DNA from: Leptospira dzoumogneensis
GTDB taxonomy: Bacteria; Spirochaetota; Leptospiria; Leptospirales; Leptospiraceae
Direction of reading: 5' to 3'
DNA length: 64,000 nucleotides
Assembly: GCF_004770895.1 (NCBI RefSeq)
Contig: NZ_RQHS01000018.1
Span: 496,001-560,000, forward strand
Shown: in pieces, positions 30,475 to 41,214 of the stretch
How the letters are laid out: the number at the start of each line of letters is the position of its first letter
Numbering within the stretch: the first letter of the stretch is position 1
Notes under the pieces: generated by a model
Database searches by the model: none
What the model saw: the letters and a program-made list of their open reading frames with translations, nothing else
Told to the model about the DNA's origin: nothing
Translations under genes and position numbers: made by a program

Positions 30475-30512
30475 AAAAGCCGGGACCATTCTATTTGGAT
30501 CCGGCTTTTTTA
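30475..30512 (+). terminator. Rho-independent terminator after the M23 peptidase gene
   Basis: Stem AAAAGCCGG (30475-30483) pairs with CCGGCTTTT (30501-30509) and ends in a T-run. Further pairing GACC/GGAT with mismatches shortens the loop. It separates the peptidase gene from the gsp operon. Confidence 0.8.
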
Positions 30513-30544
30513 GAATGATTCCTTGAGAATATCCGAAGGGCGCA

Positions 30545-31438
30545 ATGAACGCAATTTTTATCGAATTCAGAAAACATACATTCTATGTTCTGATCCCAGT
30601 CGTGATATTTTTCTCCTTCTCTTTAGCATATCTTTGTAGAGGGATACTTCTGCTTTTTCTGACCCCGAATGTGCAAACAGGTTCCTCTACTTCGGCTCCC
30701 AGAAGACCGGTCGCGGAAAATTCGATCACAATCGAAATGTCCAAGGAAATGGTAACAGGTTCTTTATTTAGGGGAAGTTTAGCTCCACCTCCGGGGGAAA
30801 CTGCCTTAGGTGCGGACGGCACTCCGGAAGGTCCTCCGGATACCGGAGAAGGCGAAGAAATGAGAGTCACCGGAACCTTAAGCGGTCACTGGAGTTTCGC
30901 CAGAGTTACTATTTTAGAAAAAGGGAAACAAAACGCGGAAGAATTCGCGATGGGAGAAGCGGTTGGAGGATACAAGGTAAAGTCCATTCTTCTCAACCAT
31001 GTGGTCCTGGAAAAAGGAGGCCAATCCCTCAAAGTGGAGATAGGCCAAACACCTGGAGAAGCTAGGGCCAAATTAGGAGCCCAGGCAGATGTCCCAGGAG
31101 GACCACCTGCAGCCGATACAGTTCGTAAAATTCTGTCCAGACAGGATGTGAATAGAAAATTAGCTAACGTAGCCGAACTTTATAAGGGAAAATTCGGTCC
31201 TTATTTGGAAAATAACACGATCGCCGGTTACAAAATTTACAGCATAGGCAGCGATCATATTTTTTACTCTTTGGGAGCTAGGACCGGAGACGTGGTGCGA
31301 CGGGTAAACGGAATGCCCTTAAACGATACGGTGAAAATGATGGAGATATGGAATTCCCTAAAAACGGCCGATAAAGTATCCGTAGACGTAGAGAGAATGG
31401 GCAAAGTATTGTCCTATGAATTCATCATCCGGAATTAG
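30545..31438 (+). CDS. gspC: Type II secretion system protein GspC
   Basis: A 297-residue inner-membrane protein linking the T2SS inner platform to the secretin. One membrane span at about residues 13-38, a Pro/Gly-rich linker, then the homology region ([20 protein letters not shown] and [15 protein letters not shown]). The C-terminal PDZ-like domain has [20 protein letters not shown] and [16 protein letters not shown]. First gene of the 12-kb gsp operon; it starts 33 bp after the preceding terminator with GAAGGG upstream of ATG. Confidence 0.9.
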   Translation: MNAIFIEFRKHTFYVLIPVVIFFSFSLAYLCRGILLLFLTPNVQTGSSTSAPRRPVAENSITIEMSKEMVTGSLFRGSLAPPPGETALGADGTPEGPPDTGEGEEMRVTGTLSGHWSFARVTILEKGKQNAEEFAMGEAVGGYKVKSILLNHVVLEKGGQSLKVEIGQTPGEARAKLGAQADVPGGPPAADTVRKILSRQDVNRKLANVAELYKGKFGPYLENNTIAGYKIYSIGSDHIFYSLGARTGDVVRRVNGMPLNDTVKMMEIWNSLKTADKVSVDVERMGKVLSYEFIIRN

Positions 31439-31445
31439 AGATTAA

Positions 31446-33236
31446 ATGCGCAAAACAGATTTACGATCCAGATATTTGAGAAACGCAGCATTTGCGTTTT
31501 TACTTCTTCTTTCGGTGAACGAGAGTTTAATGTCTCAGGGCAAAAAAGGAAGTAAAAGAAGTACGACCACTCCAACAGCGGAAGATACAAAGGAAAAGAC
31601 CTTTTATGCAAACTGGAGAGATACGGAACTGAATGATTTTCTAAAAGGGATGAGCGCAATCCTAAAGAAAAACATCCTTTTAGATGAGAGTTTAAAAGGT
31701 AAGAAGATCACGATCATCTCTCAAAAAGAGATCCCGATCAAAAACGCATTTCCATTCATGAAGGCGGTTTTGGAATCCATGGGGTTCGCAATCGTAGAAG
31801 AAGTGGATCTGATCACTATCGTAAAATTAAAGGATGCACTTGCCAGATCTCCTTATGTAAGAGTGGGCAAGGAGCCTATCCCGGAAACGGAAGCGTTAGA
31901 TAATCGTATTATCACCCAGATCATTCCGGTAGAAAATGTAAAACCGGAAGAATTGGAACCTATCTTAAAAAGATTAACTTCTCCTAATACCGATATTATC
32001 GTTTATAGAAATACGAATACGATCGTACTTTCCGGTTCCACTGCGGACATCAATAAACTTCTCACTTTAGTGAATGAGTTGGATGTAAGACCGGATGAGA
32101 CTACACCTGGGGCGGTCGCTTCTGCGGGTGATGTTCATATTTATACATTAGAATTTAGTGAAGCGGAGAAGATCGCGGCCACTCTGATCAAGTTGGATAA
32201 TCCGGTAGTAGGGGACTTACCTCTTCCAAGCGGAGCACCAGGCGCGCCACCTCCTCCTGCTCCTAAGGTGGAAAAGATCAAGGCAGTCGCTCATAAAGAA
32301 TCCAACTCAGTGATCGTAACCGCGACTGAAGCGGAATGGAATGAGATCCGTAAAATTATCAGAGTTCTAGATTCCGCCAGAAAACAAGTCCTACTAGAAG
32401 TATTGATCGTGGAACTTTCTTCCACGGATACGAATGACTTCGGTATCGACTGGAGATTCCAAGGACAGGGTCCTTATAGCCAGTTCAACTCAGGGTTAGC
32501 TAAAGAAGGAAATATCATCAACTCAAGTGGTAGGATCAATCCAAACTTGAACACTTTATCCGGATTCTCTCTTGGTTTCGTACAAGCTGGTGCGCAACAG
32601 ATCTTAGGTATCTTAAGTGCGAATCAAGGAAATGAGAACTTCAACGTATTATCCGCTCCTCAAGTTCTCACTTTGGATAATCAAGAAGCGGAGATCAACG
32701 TAGGACAAGACGTTCCAGTTAGGACCCAAAGCCGTAACGCTGGTTTGGGCGGTGCAAACGCAGTTACGGTGGATAACTACGAATATCGTCCAACAGGTAT
32801 TAAATTAAAATTCACTCCTCACGTGAATAAGAATAACAGGATCACTTTAGATCTTTTACAAGAGATCAAAAACATCGCCTCCATCGCACTTGCGGGCGGT
32901 AACCCAACCTTCAACAGAAGAGAAGTGAAGACTACTATCACCATCGACAATAGACAAACCATTGTGATCGGGGGTTTGATCTCCAATGACAAACAAAAAC
33001 GTCTGATCAAGATCCCGTTATTAGGAGATATTCCTTATTTAGGTTGGATCTTCCGTAGAACTACCGAGCAGTTAAAAAAGACCAATTTGATGGTTTTTAT
33101 CACTCCACATATCTTGGATAATCGCGAACTTGCTGATAAGATGACTGTTAAGAAGAAGTTACAGCAAGAAAGATATGAAATTGAAAGGGAAAGGGTTCTA
33201 AATAAGGAAGCCACCATCAAGGAACGCGGAGAATAA
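31446..33236 (+). CDS. gspD: Type II secretion system secretin GspD
   Basis: A 596-residue protein with an N-terminal signal ([19 protein letters not shown]). N-domains: N0 begins [20 protein letters not shown], with N1-N2 repeats such as [20 protein letters not shown] and [20 protein letters not shown]. The secretin core has [40 protein letters not shown] and [18 protein letters not shown] plus [16 protein letters not shown]. It forms the outer-membrane channel. No GspS pilotin was recognised nearby. Confidence 0.96.
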   Translation: MRKTDLRSRYLRNAAFAFLLLLSVNESLMSQGKKGSKRSTTTPTAEDTKEKTFYANWRDTELNDFLKGMSAILKKNILLDESLKGKKITIISQKEIPIKNAFPFMKAVLESMGFAIVEEVDLITIVKLKDALARSPYVRVGKEPIPETEALDNRIITQIIPVENVKPEELEPILKRLTSPNTDIIVYRNTNTIVLSGSTADINKLLTLVNELDVRPDETTPGAVASAGDVHIYTLEFSEAEKIAATLIKLDNPVVGDLPLPSGAPGAPPPPAPKVEKIKAVAHKESNSVIVTATEAEWNEIRKIIRVLDSARKQVLLEVLIVELSSTDTNDFGIDWRFQGQGPYSQFNSGLAKEGNIINSSGRINPNLNTLSGFSLGFVQAGAQQILGILSANQGNENFNVLSAPQVLTLDNQEAEINVGQDVPVRTQSRNAGLGGANAVTVDNYEYRPTGIKLKFTPHVNKNNRITLDLLQEIKNIASIALAGGNPTFNRREVKTTITIDNRQTIVIGGLISNDKQKRLIKIPLLGDIPYLGWIFRRTTEQLKKTNLMVFITPHILDNRELADKMTVKKKLQQERYEIERERVLNKEATIKERGE

Positions 33237-33240
33237 TACA

Positions 33241-34914
33241 GTGAAAACTCTAGGTGATATTCTCGTAGAAGACGGGGTCATATCCGCCAAGGATCTAGAA
33301 GACTCTCTTAAACTACAAAAAAAGAATCATTTACCCCTAGGACATATTCTTCAGAAAAAAGGGATCGCAGGAGAAGTAGACGTTCTCAAGGCGATGGCCC
33401 GTTTATACAAAATGGAATTCAGGGAAAAACTGGATTTCAAGGGAATGGAAGAAGTTTACGACCGTATCCCTCTCAAACTCATCCAAAAGAGTAAAATAGT
33501 TCCTTTCGAACTAAATAAGAAAAACGTTAAAATTGCGGTGTCTGATCCTACCGATCTTCACCCGATGGACGACGTTCGTTCTGCATTAAAAGAATTTAAA
33601 ATAGAATTCATACTCGCACCTGAACCGGAAGTGATGAGACTCATTCATTCCCAGTTCGACAACACTTCAGCCGCGGCGAAAGATATGTTGAACGAAATGG
33701 AAGGCAGCTTCTCGGAACTTGCAGAAGGTTTCGATAACGAGACAATCGATCTTTCCGACGATGCTCCGATCATCAAGATGGTGAACGTGATACTTTCTCA
33801 AGCGGTAAATGAGAGAGCTTCGGATATTCACGTAGAACCTTACGAAAAAAGCCTAGTGGTCCGATACAGGATAGACGGTATTCTTCACAATGTATTAACT
33901 CCACCTAAATCTTATCATGCGGGGATCACTTCTCGTATTAAGATCATGTCCAACCTGAACATTGCGGAGAACAGATTACCCCAAGACGGTAGGATCAAAC
34001 TTAGGCTTGCAGGAAAGGATGTGGATATCCGGGTTTCCACAATTCCTTGTCAGTTCGGAGAACGTATCGTTATGCGTCTCTTGAATAAGACCGACCAGAA
34101 ATATTCACTGGAGACGATGGGATTTTATCCGGATCTTGTTAAAACACTCAGAACTCTTATCTACGAACCTCACGGTATTATCTTAGTAACAGGTCCTACC
34201 GGATCCGGAAAATCCACCACATTATACTCGGCTCTCACAGAGTTGAATACGGAAGAAAGAAATATCATCACCTGCGAAGACCCGGTGGAATATCAGATAG
34301 ATGGCGTTTCCCAAATGCAAATGCAGGAGAAGATCGGGCTCACATTCGCAACCGGACTAAGAGCTATTTTACGTCAGGACCCGGACGTGATCATGGTGGG
34401 GGAGATCCGGGACGAGGAAACTGCAAGGATCGCCATCCAAGCTTCCTTAACGGGTCACTTAGTGTTCTCCACTTTGCACACGAATGATGCCGCTTCCGCC
34501 GCTACAAGACTTGTGGATATGGGAATTGAACCTTATCTGATCACTTCTACGGTGCTTGGATTTATGGCCCAGCGACTTGTTAGAACTATATGCAAAGAAT
34601 GTAAAACTTCTTATAAACCGACTCCTCAGGAATTGGAATCCATCGGAATTGCAAAGAAGGATCTGAAAGGTGGAGTTTTATACAAGGGAAAAGGTTGTTC
34701 TCATTGTATGAATACCGGATTTAAAGGAAGAACAGGAGTTTACGAACTTCTGATCATCAATACTCCGATCAAAAATGCGATCTTAGCCGGATCGGATACG
34801 AATAGTATCAATGATATCGCCTTAGAAAATGGGTTTGCCACAATGAGAGATTATGGTATCCGAAAAGTATTGGATGGAGTCACCACCCCGGATGAAGTTC
34901 TAAGGGTTACTTAA
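33241..34914 (+). CDS. gspE: Type II secretion system ATPase GspE
   Basis: A 557-residue hexameric ATPase powering pseudopilus assembly. The N-terminal T2SSE_N domain ([20 protein letters not shown]) is followed by the linker. The core has Walker [20 protein letters not shown], the Asp box [13 protein letters not shown], Walker [20 protein letters not shown] and the His box [20 protein letters not shown]. The zinc-binding CxxC pairs are [10 protein letters not shown] and [13 protein letters not shown]. The start is GTG at 33241. Confidence 0.97.
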   Translation: MKTLGDILVEDGVISAKDLEDSLKLQKKNHLPLGHILQKKGIAGEVDVLKAMARLYKMEFREKLDFKGMEEVYDRIPLKLIQKSKIVPFELNKKNVKIAVSDPTDLHPMDDVRSALKEFKIEFILAPEPEVMRLIHSQFDNTSAAAKDMLNEMEGSFSELAEGFDNETIDLSDDAPIIKMVNVILSQAVNERASDIHVEPYEKSLVVRYRIDGILHNVLTPPKSYHAGITSRIKIMSNLNIAENRLPQDGRIKLRLAGKDVDIRVSTIPCQFGERIVMRLLNKTDQKYSLETMGFYPDLVKTLRTLIYEPHGIILVTGPTGSGKSTTLYSALTELNTEERNIITCEDPVEYQIDGVSQMQMQEKIGLTFATGLRAILRQDPDVIMVGEIRDEETARIAIQASLTGHLVFSTLHTNDAASAATRLVDMGIEPYLITSTVLGFMAQRLVRTICKECKTSYKPTPQELESIGIAKKDLKGGVLYKGKGCSHCMNTGFKGRTGVYELLIINTPIKNAILAGSDTNSINDIALENGFATMRDYGIRKVLDGVTTPDEVLRVT

Positions 34915-34925
34915 GTTTTCCTTCC

Positions 34926-36152
34926 ATGGCACTTTTTACTTATACCGCGTTTAACAAAAAAGGAAAGGAAGAGAAGGGGATCATAGACGCCCCCAATATC
35001 CAATCCGCAAGGGCTAAACTTAAATCCAAAGGTTTTTACGTTCGCCAGATTTCCGAAGACGCGGAAAGAAAGGACAGAGAACTTTTTCCATTCCTAGCGA
35101 AACTTCTCTATCGAGTTCCTAAAAAGATCATAGGTCTTTTTTCCAGACAACTTGGAACTTTACTAGGTGCGGGAATTCCCTTAGACAAATCACTCTCCAG
35201 TATTATTGAACAAACGGATCATGAAGTATTTCGTAAAGTAGTGATCGCAATGCAGGCGGATATAACGGAAGGAAGTTCTCTATCCGATTCGATGAGAAAA
35301 CATCCGGATATATTTCCAAATCAGTATCCTTCTCTTGTTTCCGTAGGAGAAAGGACAGGTGATTACGAAACAGCACTCATGCGTCTTGCTGAGATGGAAG
35401 AAAAAAACCTGCAGCTAAAAGGTAAGGTCACCACTGCACTTGTTTATCCAGGAATTATTTTCTGCCTTTTACAGATCGTGATCATATTTCTACTCACCAC
35501 GGTTGTTCCCCAGATCGAACATTTATTCGTGGAATTTAATGCAACTCTTCCAGTGATCACTCGGATCGTGATCGGAAGTTCCAGACTTCTAACAGGTTAT
35601 TGGTTCTTGATCTTCCCTATGATTGGTGCAGGAGTTGTGGGCTTCTTCTTTTATAAATCCACTCCGGAAGGTAAGGAAAAATGGGAGAAGTTCGTTCTTA
35701 AGATCCCGATCATCCGAACACTTAATAAAAAAGTACTTATATCCAATTTTGCCAGAAACCTAGGAATACTTCTTACAAATAGAGTGCCATTGATCATTTC
35801 TCTCCAAATTGTAGAACAGATCGTTGATCATTCCGTTTTCGGACAAGAAATTCGAAATGCTTGCGATAGAATTCGAGAAGGAGAGAAACTTTCGGCAGCG
35901 TTCACTGGGTCAGAGATATTACCACAATTAGTCTTAGGTATGATGTCTGCCGGAGAAGTTTCTGACAGGGTCCCTGAGATGTTGAATAAACTCGCGGAGA
36001 TCTACGACCAAGAAGTGGATTCCGCTTTAAAAAATGCGACCCAAGCAATCGAGCCGTTAATGCTTGTTTTTATGGGTTTTGCGATCGGTATCATTATGGC
36101 GGCGATCATCGTTCCGATGTTCAGCTTGACCCAAAACTTGCAAGGTATATAA
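34926..36152 (+). CDS. gspF: Type II secretion system inner-membrane platform protein GspF
   Basis: A 408-residue polytopic protein with two repeated GspF cytoplasmic domains. Seen: FTYTAFNKKGKEEKGIIDAP, FSRQLGTLLGAGIPLDKSLS in the first repeat and FARNLGILLTNRVPLIISLQ in the second, with membrane segments near 175-195, 220-240 and 380-400 and the terminal IIVPMFSLTQNLQ. It connects GspE motion to pseudopilin insertion. Confidence 0.96.
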   Translation: MALFTYTAFNKKGKEEKGIIDAPNIQSARAKLKSKGFYVRQISEDAERKDRELFPFLAKLLYRVPKKIIGLFSRQLGTLLGAGIPLDKSLSSIIEQTDHEVFRKVVIAMQADITEGSSLSDSMRKHPDIFPNQYPSLVSVGERTGDYETALMRLAEMEEKNLQLKGKVTTALVYPGIIFCLLQIVIIFLLTTVVPQIEHLFVEFNATLPVITRIVIGSSRLLTGYWFLIFPMIGAGVVGFFFYKSTPEGKEKWEKFVLKIPIIRTLNKKVLISNFARNLGILLTNRVPLIISLQIVEQIVDHSVFGQEIRNACDRIREGEKLSAAFTGSEILPQLVLGMMSAGEVSDRVPEMLNKLAEIYDQEVDSALKNATQAIEPLMLVFMGFAIGIIMAAIIVPMFSLTQNLQGI

Positions 36153-36175
36153 CAATAGAAATAGGAGAACCGACT

Positions 36176-36658
36176 TTGAAAACGGGAAACAAACGGAGAA
36201 AAGGATTCACTCTTATCGAATTAGCGATCGTTGTCGCCATTTTAGGTGCTTTGATGACTATCATTCTTGTCAGCGTGGATTTTGGTGGAGTGAGCATCGA
36301 AACCGCGAAGATGAAGATCAAAAAAGACAAACAAGAACTTAGATTACATTTGGAAAGATACGCTTCCAAATTCGGAAGTTATCCTAGCGAAGAGCAGGGT
36401 TTAGACGCGTTAGTGGAAAGACCAACTACCGGAGAAATTCCTGAGACCTGGATCCCAATGGTAAGCAGCAAGGATTCTATTAACGACCCTTGGAAAAACC
36501 CATACAAACTCAGATATGATGGAGCGGGTGAGATCCAGATCATCACTTTTGGTCAGGATAAAACAGAAGGTGGAGAAGGTTTGAATTCGGACTTCGATAT
36601 CACTAAAGAAGAGCAATATCCTCCTCAATTTACTTCTGCATCCGGCGCTAAAAAATAA
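36176..36658 (+). CDS. gspG: Major pseudopilin GspG
   Basis: A 160-residue type IV pilin-like protein. The prepilin motif KGFTLIELAIVVAILGALM has the cleavage Gly before F+1 and the required E5. GspG features include the C-terminal NDPWKNPYKLRYDG and SDFDI calcium-binding region. The start is TTG at 36176 with AGGAGAACC upstream. The signal is processed by a prepilin peptidase (GspO/PilD), which is not encoded in the window. Confidence 0.95.
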   Translation: MKTGNKRRKGFTLIELAIVVAILGALMTIILVSVDFGGVSIETAKMKIKKDKQELRLHLERYASKFGSYPSEEQGLDALVERPTTGEIPETWIPMVSSKDSINDPWKNPYKLRYDGAGEIQIITFGQDKTEGGEGLNSDFDITKEEQYPPQFTSASGAKK

Positions 36659-36663
36659 ACCCT

Positions 36664-37233
36664 ATGGGCCCAAGAGCGAAAGGCCGGATCCGTTCCGGCT
36701 TCACATTGATCGAATTGGGAGTCGCAGTATTCCTGATTGGTGTGATGTTCGCTCTTGTGCTTCCTTCCTTAGTTAATTTACTCACACCAGGCGCCCAAGA
36801 AGAAGCGATGTTATTGCATGACGTTGTGAACTTCTGCTTTCGCAGGGCAAAGATCAACCAGAGAACGGTTTATCTTCAGTTGAATGTGGATACTGAAACT
36901 TATACGATCATAGACATGGAAAGGGATGAGACCGGTCTAAAAGAAGTTCCGGTATTCCAAGACAGAGAACTCCCAAGCTCATCTGCGATCGTAGATGTGA
37001 TGGATGGAAGAGGTTATAGATATAATACGGGAAAGGTCCGAATTCCATTCTCTCCGATGGCAGTGGCCGAAGATTTTTATATCCATTTAGGTCCTGATCC
37101 TGAGATCACAAGAACACTCATCATAAAACGTTATGGCGGAAAATCCGAAATAGAAGACGGAGAGGTGACCGTTTCCAAGGAACAATTGGAAGAGTACAAA
37201 CGCAGCGAGCAATATGGCACGAGTAAGTTTTAA
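36664..37233 (+). CDS. gspH: Minor pseudopilin, GspH-like
   Basis: A 189-residue protein with prepilin leader RSGFTLIELGVAVFLIGVMF (E5 present) and a globular domain with CFRRAKINQRTVYLQLNVDT. Position between gspG and gspI and size fit GspH. It overlaps the next gene by 20 bp. Assignment to GspH rests mainly on order. Confidence 0.85.
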   Translation: MGPRAKGRIRSGFTLIELGVAVFLIGVMFALVLPSLVNLLTPGAQEEAMLLHDVVNFCFRRAKINQRTVYLQLNVDTETYTIIDMERDETGLKEVPVFQDRELPSSSAIVDVMDGRGYRYNTGKVRIPFSPMAVAEDFYIHLGPDPEITRTLIIKRYGGKSEIEDGEVTVSKEQLEEYKRSEQYGTSKF

Positions 37234-37762
37234 AAGAAAAAACCCGCTTAAGAAGAGACAAGGTTTTACAATTTTAGAAATGACCTTGGCGTTCGCACTC
37301 GCCGCGGGTTGGCTTCTCTACGTACTCATGGTGGTTTCAGAAGGAATCAGACTGAAAAAAGTGGCGGCTCTTCAGATAGAAGCAACCCACCTCGCAAAAA
37401 TTAAAATGGCTCAGATAGATTCTGCCACCATTCTACAAGCGGACACTAGTTCGGGAGATATTCCAGGCTACCAAGACTGGAGATTTACAACAATCATCAA
37501 AGAAGAGAATTTAGATCTTCTAAAAATGGCGGGAAAAGACAGCGGCAAAACACCGGAGGATCTGCTCGGCGGCACAAACTCCAGCATGAACCAACTCATC
37601 GCAAAAAGAACAGGTAATAACCAAGGCTCCGCGACCGGCGGACTTATCGCAGTATTCCATATTTATGTAACGATAGAATATCCTACGGGCGGAAGAGACA
37701 ACCAAGGAATTCCGGTAAAAGAACAGTACACGATCGAGACCTATAAGGCGAGGATGAACTGA
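37214..37762 (+). CDS. gspI: Minor pseudopilin, GspI-like
   Basis: A 182-residue protein with leader KRQGFTILEMTLAFALAAGW (Glu at +5, Met at +6) and EATHLAKIKMAQIDSA, the ATxLAxxKM pattern common in GspI. GspI, J and K form the pseudopilus tip complex. It starts inside gspH; the next gene begins one base after its stop. Confidence 0.88.
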   Translation: MARVSFKRKNPLKKRQGFTILEMTLAFALAAGWLLYVLMVVSEGIRLKKVAALQIEATHLAKIKMAQIDSATILQADTSSGDIPGYQDWRFTTIIKEENLDLLKMAGKDSGKTPEDLLGGTNSSMNQLIAKRTGNNQGSATGGLIAVFHIYVTIEYPTGGRDNQGIPVKEQYTIETYKARMN

Positions 37763-37763
37763 A

Positions 37764-38459
37764 TTGGGACCTTCTTCACTACATTCAAGATCTATTAAGT
37801 TTCTTCGCAAAAGAAGAAGGTCAGGATTTACACTGATCGAATTAACCATCGTCGCAGCCTTATTGGGCGTTCTACTCGGGATGGTATTCGGGACTTATGC
37901 TACTATTTTAAAAGTCACTCGTCCAACTTCAGGCGCAGAAGGTGTGGATAGAGAAAAAGCGATCTCTGTTATCGAAAATATTAGAAGCACTCTGACCATG
38001 GCATTCTATTTCCAAACGGAAAAAAACCTGGTCTTTGTAAGTAGAAAGGGACGCAAATCGGAAGATGGACCGAGGCACCCAGGCGAAAGTACTAAAGATC
38101 ATTTTATAGTATTTGCGGCTGTTCATCCTAACTCCGAAGAAGTCGCACTTCCGGAAGTAAGAGAAGTGGAATATTATCTAAAACAAAAAGACGGAACCGA
38201 TTATTATAAATTAATGAGAAGAGAAGATGAGATCGTGGATCGTTATCCATTCGTAGGCGGACAAGAATACGAGCTGCTGGATAATGTAAAATCTCTCTCT
38301 TTTAAATTTTCCAAAACAGGAAAAGAATGGGAAGAAGAATGGGATTCCTTCCAAAGAAAAAGTATCCCTCGTCTTATCCGAATAGAGATCATCGCGAATA
38401 TGGGAAATAAGGAAAGACGTTTTGAAACTCTTGCATTCCCAGGGATGCTTCTGAAATGA
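37764..38459 (+). CDS. gspJ: Minor pseudopilin, GspJ-like
   Basis: A 231-residue protein with leader RRSGFTLIELTIVAALLGVL (E5 present), followed by VFGTYATILKVTRP and a beta-rich head with EVEYYLKQKDGTDYYKLMRR, typical of GspJ. The start is TTG at 37764. It overlaps gspK by 4 bp. Confidence 0.88.
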   Translation: MGPSSLHSRSIKFLRKRRRSGFTLIELTIVAALLGVLLGMVFGTYATILKVTRPTSGAEGVDREKAISVIENIRSTLTMAFYFQTEKNLVFVSRKGRKSEDGPRHPGESTKDHFIVFAAVHPNSEEVALPEVREVEYYLKQKDGTDYYKLMRREDEIVDRYPFVGGQEYELLDNVKSLSFKFSKTGKEWEEEWDSFQRKSIPRLIRIEIIANMGNKERRFETLAFPGMLLK

Positions 38460-39586
38460 ATTCGGGTCTTGGTCTAAAAGGCAGAAGATTTTCCAGAAGA
38501 AGAGGAGCGATCGTAATGCTCCTAGTCGGAGGAATAGGTGTAGCTGCTCTAACCACCACCTTGGATTTTGCGGAAAGATCCATGGCAGAATATAAAATCT
38601 CCCAAGGAGAAATGTCCGGCTTCAAGGCTTCTCTTTTAGCAAAGGCCGGTTTCCAAGGAGCATTGGCGGCGCTCAGAAAAATCCCGGAAGAACAACTGTA
38701 CCAATCAGGGATAGGCCTAAACCCACCTCCAGTTCCAATGGGAGGAGGATGGATCTATTATAAGATCCAGGGAGAAGATGGAAAAATTAATTTGAATTCT
38801 ATCTTCAATGCAGACACAAAAGAGCTGAATTTAAGAAACCAAGAAATGGCCCAAAGACTTTTGGAACGTTTGGGAATGAAGAAGGACCTTTTCAATCCTG
38901 TGGTGGATTGGTTGGACGACGATAGCCAGGGGAATTTCGAAATTTCATATTATGAAAAACTAACCCCGCCTAGAAAGATCAAGAACGCGTATATGTATTC
39001 TCTTTCAGAGCTTACCTCTGTGAAAGGTTTCGATCCTAAAATAGTGTACGGCTCCCAAAAACCTCCCGACTATGAACAAAAGTATTCCAAGGACTTTATG
39101 TCCGACGAAGAAAAAAGCCTGATTGGGGAGTCCGATTTCGTATTGGCAAATAATCTGACCGCATTTGTTCCATTCCAGAGAAACTACGACGATAGAATCA
39201 ACTTGAACGCCGCACCGTACTTCGTTTTAATGTCTCTATCCGATTTTATGAACCGCCAATCAGTTCTTCAGATCATGAAAATGAAGATCAAAAAGGGCGG
39301 TTACCTGAAGGAAATTAAGGATCTGGAAACCATCCCAGAATTCCAGGTACCTTCCGTGGGCGGACTTTCCCTCTACAAAGAATTAGCAGGAGAAGGAACC
39401 GACGTTTCCGGCGGAAGGATCAAAACAAAGGGCGAAATATTTCGGATCAGCGCGGTCGGGGAAGTAGAAAGAAACTATAATAGTAAAAAAAGTTCCGATG
39501 TTATGAAAGGACCTAAGATTGTACGTAGGATCACCGGAATTTTTGACCTGACCAATAACCTGATGCTATATTATAGAGAAGATTAA
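38456..39586 (+). CDS. gspK: Minor pseudopilin GspK
   Basis: A 376-residue tip pseudopilin. The leader RRRGAIVMLLVGGIGVAALT lacks Glu at +5, which is typical of GspK. Seen: YYKIQGEDGKINLNSI and VVDWLDDDSQ, YSLSELTSVKGF, and RINLNAAPYFVLMSL, the family's helix-hairpin-like core. It shares one base with the gspL start. Confidence 0.92.
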   Translation: MNSGLGLKGRRFSRRRGAIVMLLVGGIGVAALTTTLDFAERSMAEYKISQGEMSGFKASLLAKAGFQGALAALRKIPEEQLYQSGIGLNPPPVPMGGGWIYYKIQGEDGKINLNSIFNADTKELNLRNQEMAQRLLERLGMKKDLFNPVVDWLDDDSQGNFEISYYEKLTPPRKIKNAYMYSLSELTSVKGFDPKIVYGSQKPPDYEQKYSKDFMSDEEKSLIGESDFVLANNLTAFVPFQRNYDDRINLNAAPYFVLMSLSDFMNRQSVLQIMKMKIKKGGYLKEIKDLETIPEFQVPSVGGLSLYKELAGEGTDVSGGRIKTKGEIFRISAVGEVERNYNSKKSSDVMKGPKIVRRITGIFDLTNNLMLYYRED

Positions 39587-41202
39587 TGTTCTTATACGAA
39601 AAGTTTTTAACCGTAGATTACGGTACAAATTCCGTAAAAGGTGTACTGTTCCAAAGAGTGGCTGGGAACCTGACCCTTCTTAGAGCAGAGACCATGCCCA
39701 TCTCCAGAATGGAAGAAAGGGAGTATGAGACGAATGTACTTCGTTTCATAAATACCTATTTTGCGGAAGAACATGCGATCGTACTTTCACTTTCTCTAGA
39801 CAAACTTTTTGTAAGAGAGATCTCCATTCCATTAACTACGGAAAAAGCAGTACGAGAAGTAATCCCTTTCGAGATAGAAAGCAGGGTGCCTTTTCCTATG
39901 GAAACCGTAGAAGTATTAGGTTCCGTTTGGAGAATCGATCAGGAAAAGTCGGATGTAATCACTTACACTTCTCATCATTCGGAGTTCGATACATTAGCCT
40001 CTCCTTTTCTGGAATCCAGTCTTGTATTTCGCGGGATCTTCGTGGACTCGGTATGTTTGGGTTCAGTTATTTCCAAACATTTACATAAAGAGATACAATT
40101 CGCAAATGTTGCTCAGCTAGATATTGGCGGCAAAAAATCTATCCTGAACGTGACTAAAGACGGAAAGATCGCACATACACGTTTTCTTTCCGTGGGTGGA
40201 GATACACTAACGGAAGAAATTTCAAAAGCATTAAAGATCCCTAAAGATAAGGCAGAAGCCTTAAAAACAAGTATCCAATTCGAACCATTCCATACTCCGG
40301 AAGATGGTCTGAACTTATTTGCAAAAGAATACAAACTCAAAATTGCAGATATTAAAAAAGCATTCACCATTGCTCAGGAATTTTTCACATCCTTAAGCGA
40401 AGAAGTCCGCAGAAGTTTCCTTTCCTTAGAAGAAACGGAAAGGCCGGAAGCCGTTTATCTTTCGGGAGAAGGAAGTAAGGTCAGAGATCTGGAATCCTTT
40501 TTAGGAGAAAATCTTGGGATCCAAGCCAGAAGATATGATTTCTTAAGCGCAGATCCCGATAGATTCGCTACCTGCTATGGGATGGCTTACCATCTGATCC
40601 AATCTAAAAAAGCCAAAATAGATTTTTTAGAAACTCCTTACGTAAAAAGGTTAAACAAGAATTTATTTGATATAAGTATATTCAAACCTCATATTATTTT
40701 AAGTTCCGTTTCTTTTGTACTTTTGATAGGAGTATTTTTCTTAGGAATTATATCCGATAAAAGAAAACTTGCCGCTGCCAATAAGATCCTAGCTGAAAAA
40801 GTAAAATCCAGCACCGGCTCAAGCGTTCCTTCTAATAGAGATCCTATAGAATTCGCAAAAAGTTTAAGAGACGGTGCGGAAAGAAAAACGGAACTTTATA
40901 GAAAGTATCTTTCCAAGCCAAGTGTATTAGACGTACTACATGAAATTTCTTTAAAGTTTCCTGATCCGGGAATGCAACCTTTCTTATTCCAAAGTATCAC
41001 TTATGATAATGGTTCAGTATCCATCCAAGGTGCAGTAAACGAGATCTCGGAAATCGGAAAAGTGCAGGACTCTTTGGCCCGTTCTCCCATGTTCAAAAAC
41101 GTAAAATTAGATAGTAACCGTCCAAACTTCGGACTCAAAACATTTAAAGTCTCCTTTGTGATCAAAATGGAGGTGACCTCTAAAATCGAAGAAAACGATT
41201 AA
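39586..41202 (+). CDS. gspL: Type II secretion system protein GspL (PilM/PilN-like fusion)
   Basis: A 538-residue inner-membrane protein. The N-terminal ~330 residues have an actin-like PilM/GspL fold (FLTVDYGTNSVKGVLFQRV, VNGL-less LDIGGKKSILNVTKDG, AVYLSGEGSKVRDLESFL). A single membrane segment lies near residues 370-388 (ILSSVSFVLLIGVFFLGII), and a periplasmic ferredoxin-like (PilN/GspL) region follows. It recruits GspE to the membrane. Located between gspK and the gspM-like gene. Confidence 0.9.
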   Translation: MFLYEKFLTVDYGTNSVKGVLFQRVAGNLTLLRAETMPISRMEEREYETNVLRFINTYFAEEHAIVLSLSLDKLFVREISIPLTTEKAVREVIPFEIESRVPFPMETVEVLGSVWRIDQEKSDVITYTSHHSEFDTLASPFLESSLVFRGIFVDSVCLGSVISKHLHKEIQFANVAQLDIGGKKSILNVTKDGKIAHTRFLSVGGDTLTEEISKALKIPKDKAEALKTSIQFEPFHTPEDGLNLFAKEYKLKIADIKKAFTIAQEFFTSLSEEVRRSFLSLEETERPEAVYLSGEGSKVRDLESFLGENLGIQARRYDFLSADPDRFATCYGMAYHLIQSKKAKIDFLETPYVKRLNKNLFDISIFKPHIILSSVSFVLLIGVFFLGIISDKRKLAAANKILAEKVKSSTGSSVPSNRDPIEFAKSLRDGAERKTELYRKYLSKPSVLDVLHEISLKFPDPGMQPFLFQSITYDNGSVSIQGAVNEISEIGKVQDSLARSPMFKNVKLDSNRPNFGLKTFKVSFVIKMEVTSKIEEND

Positions 41203-41214
41203 GAGGGATCGTCT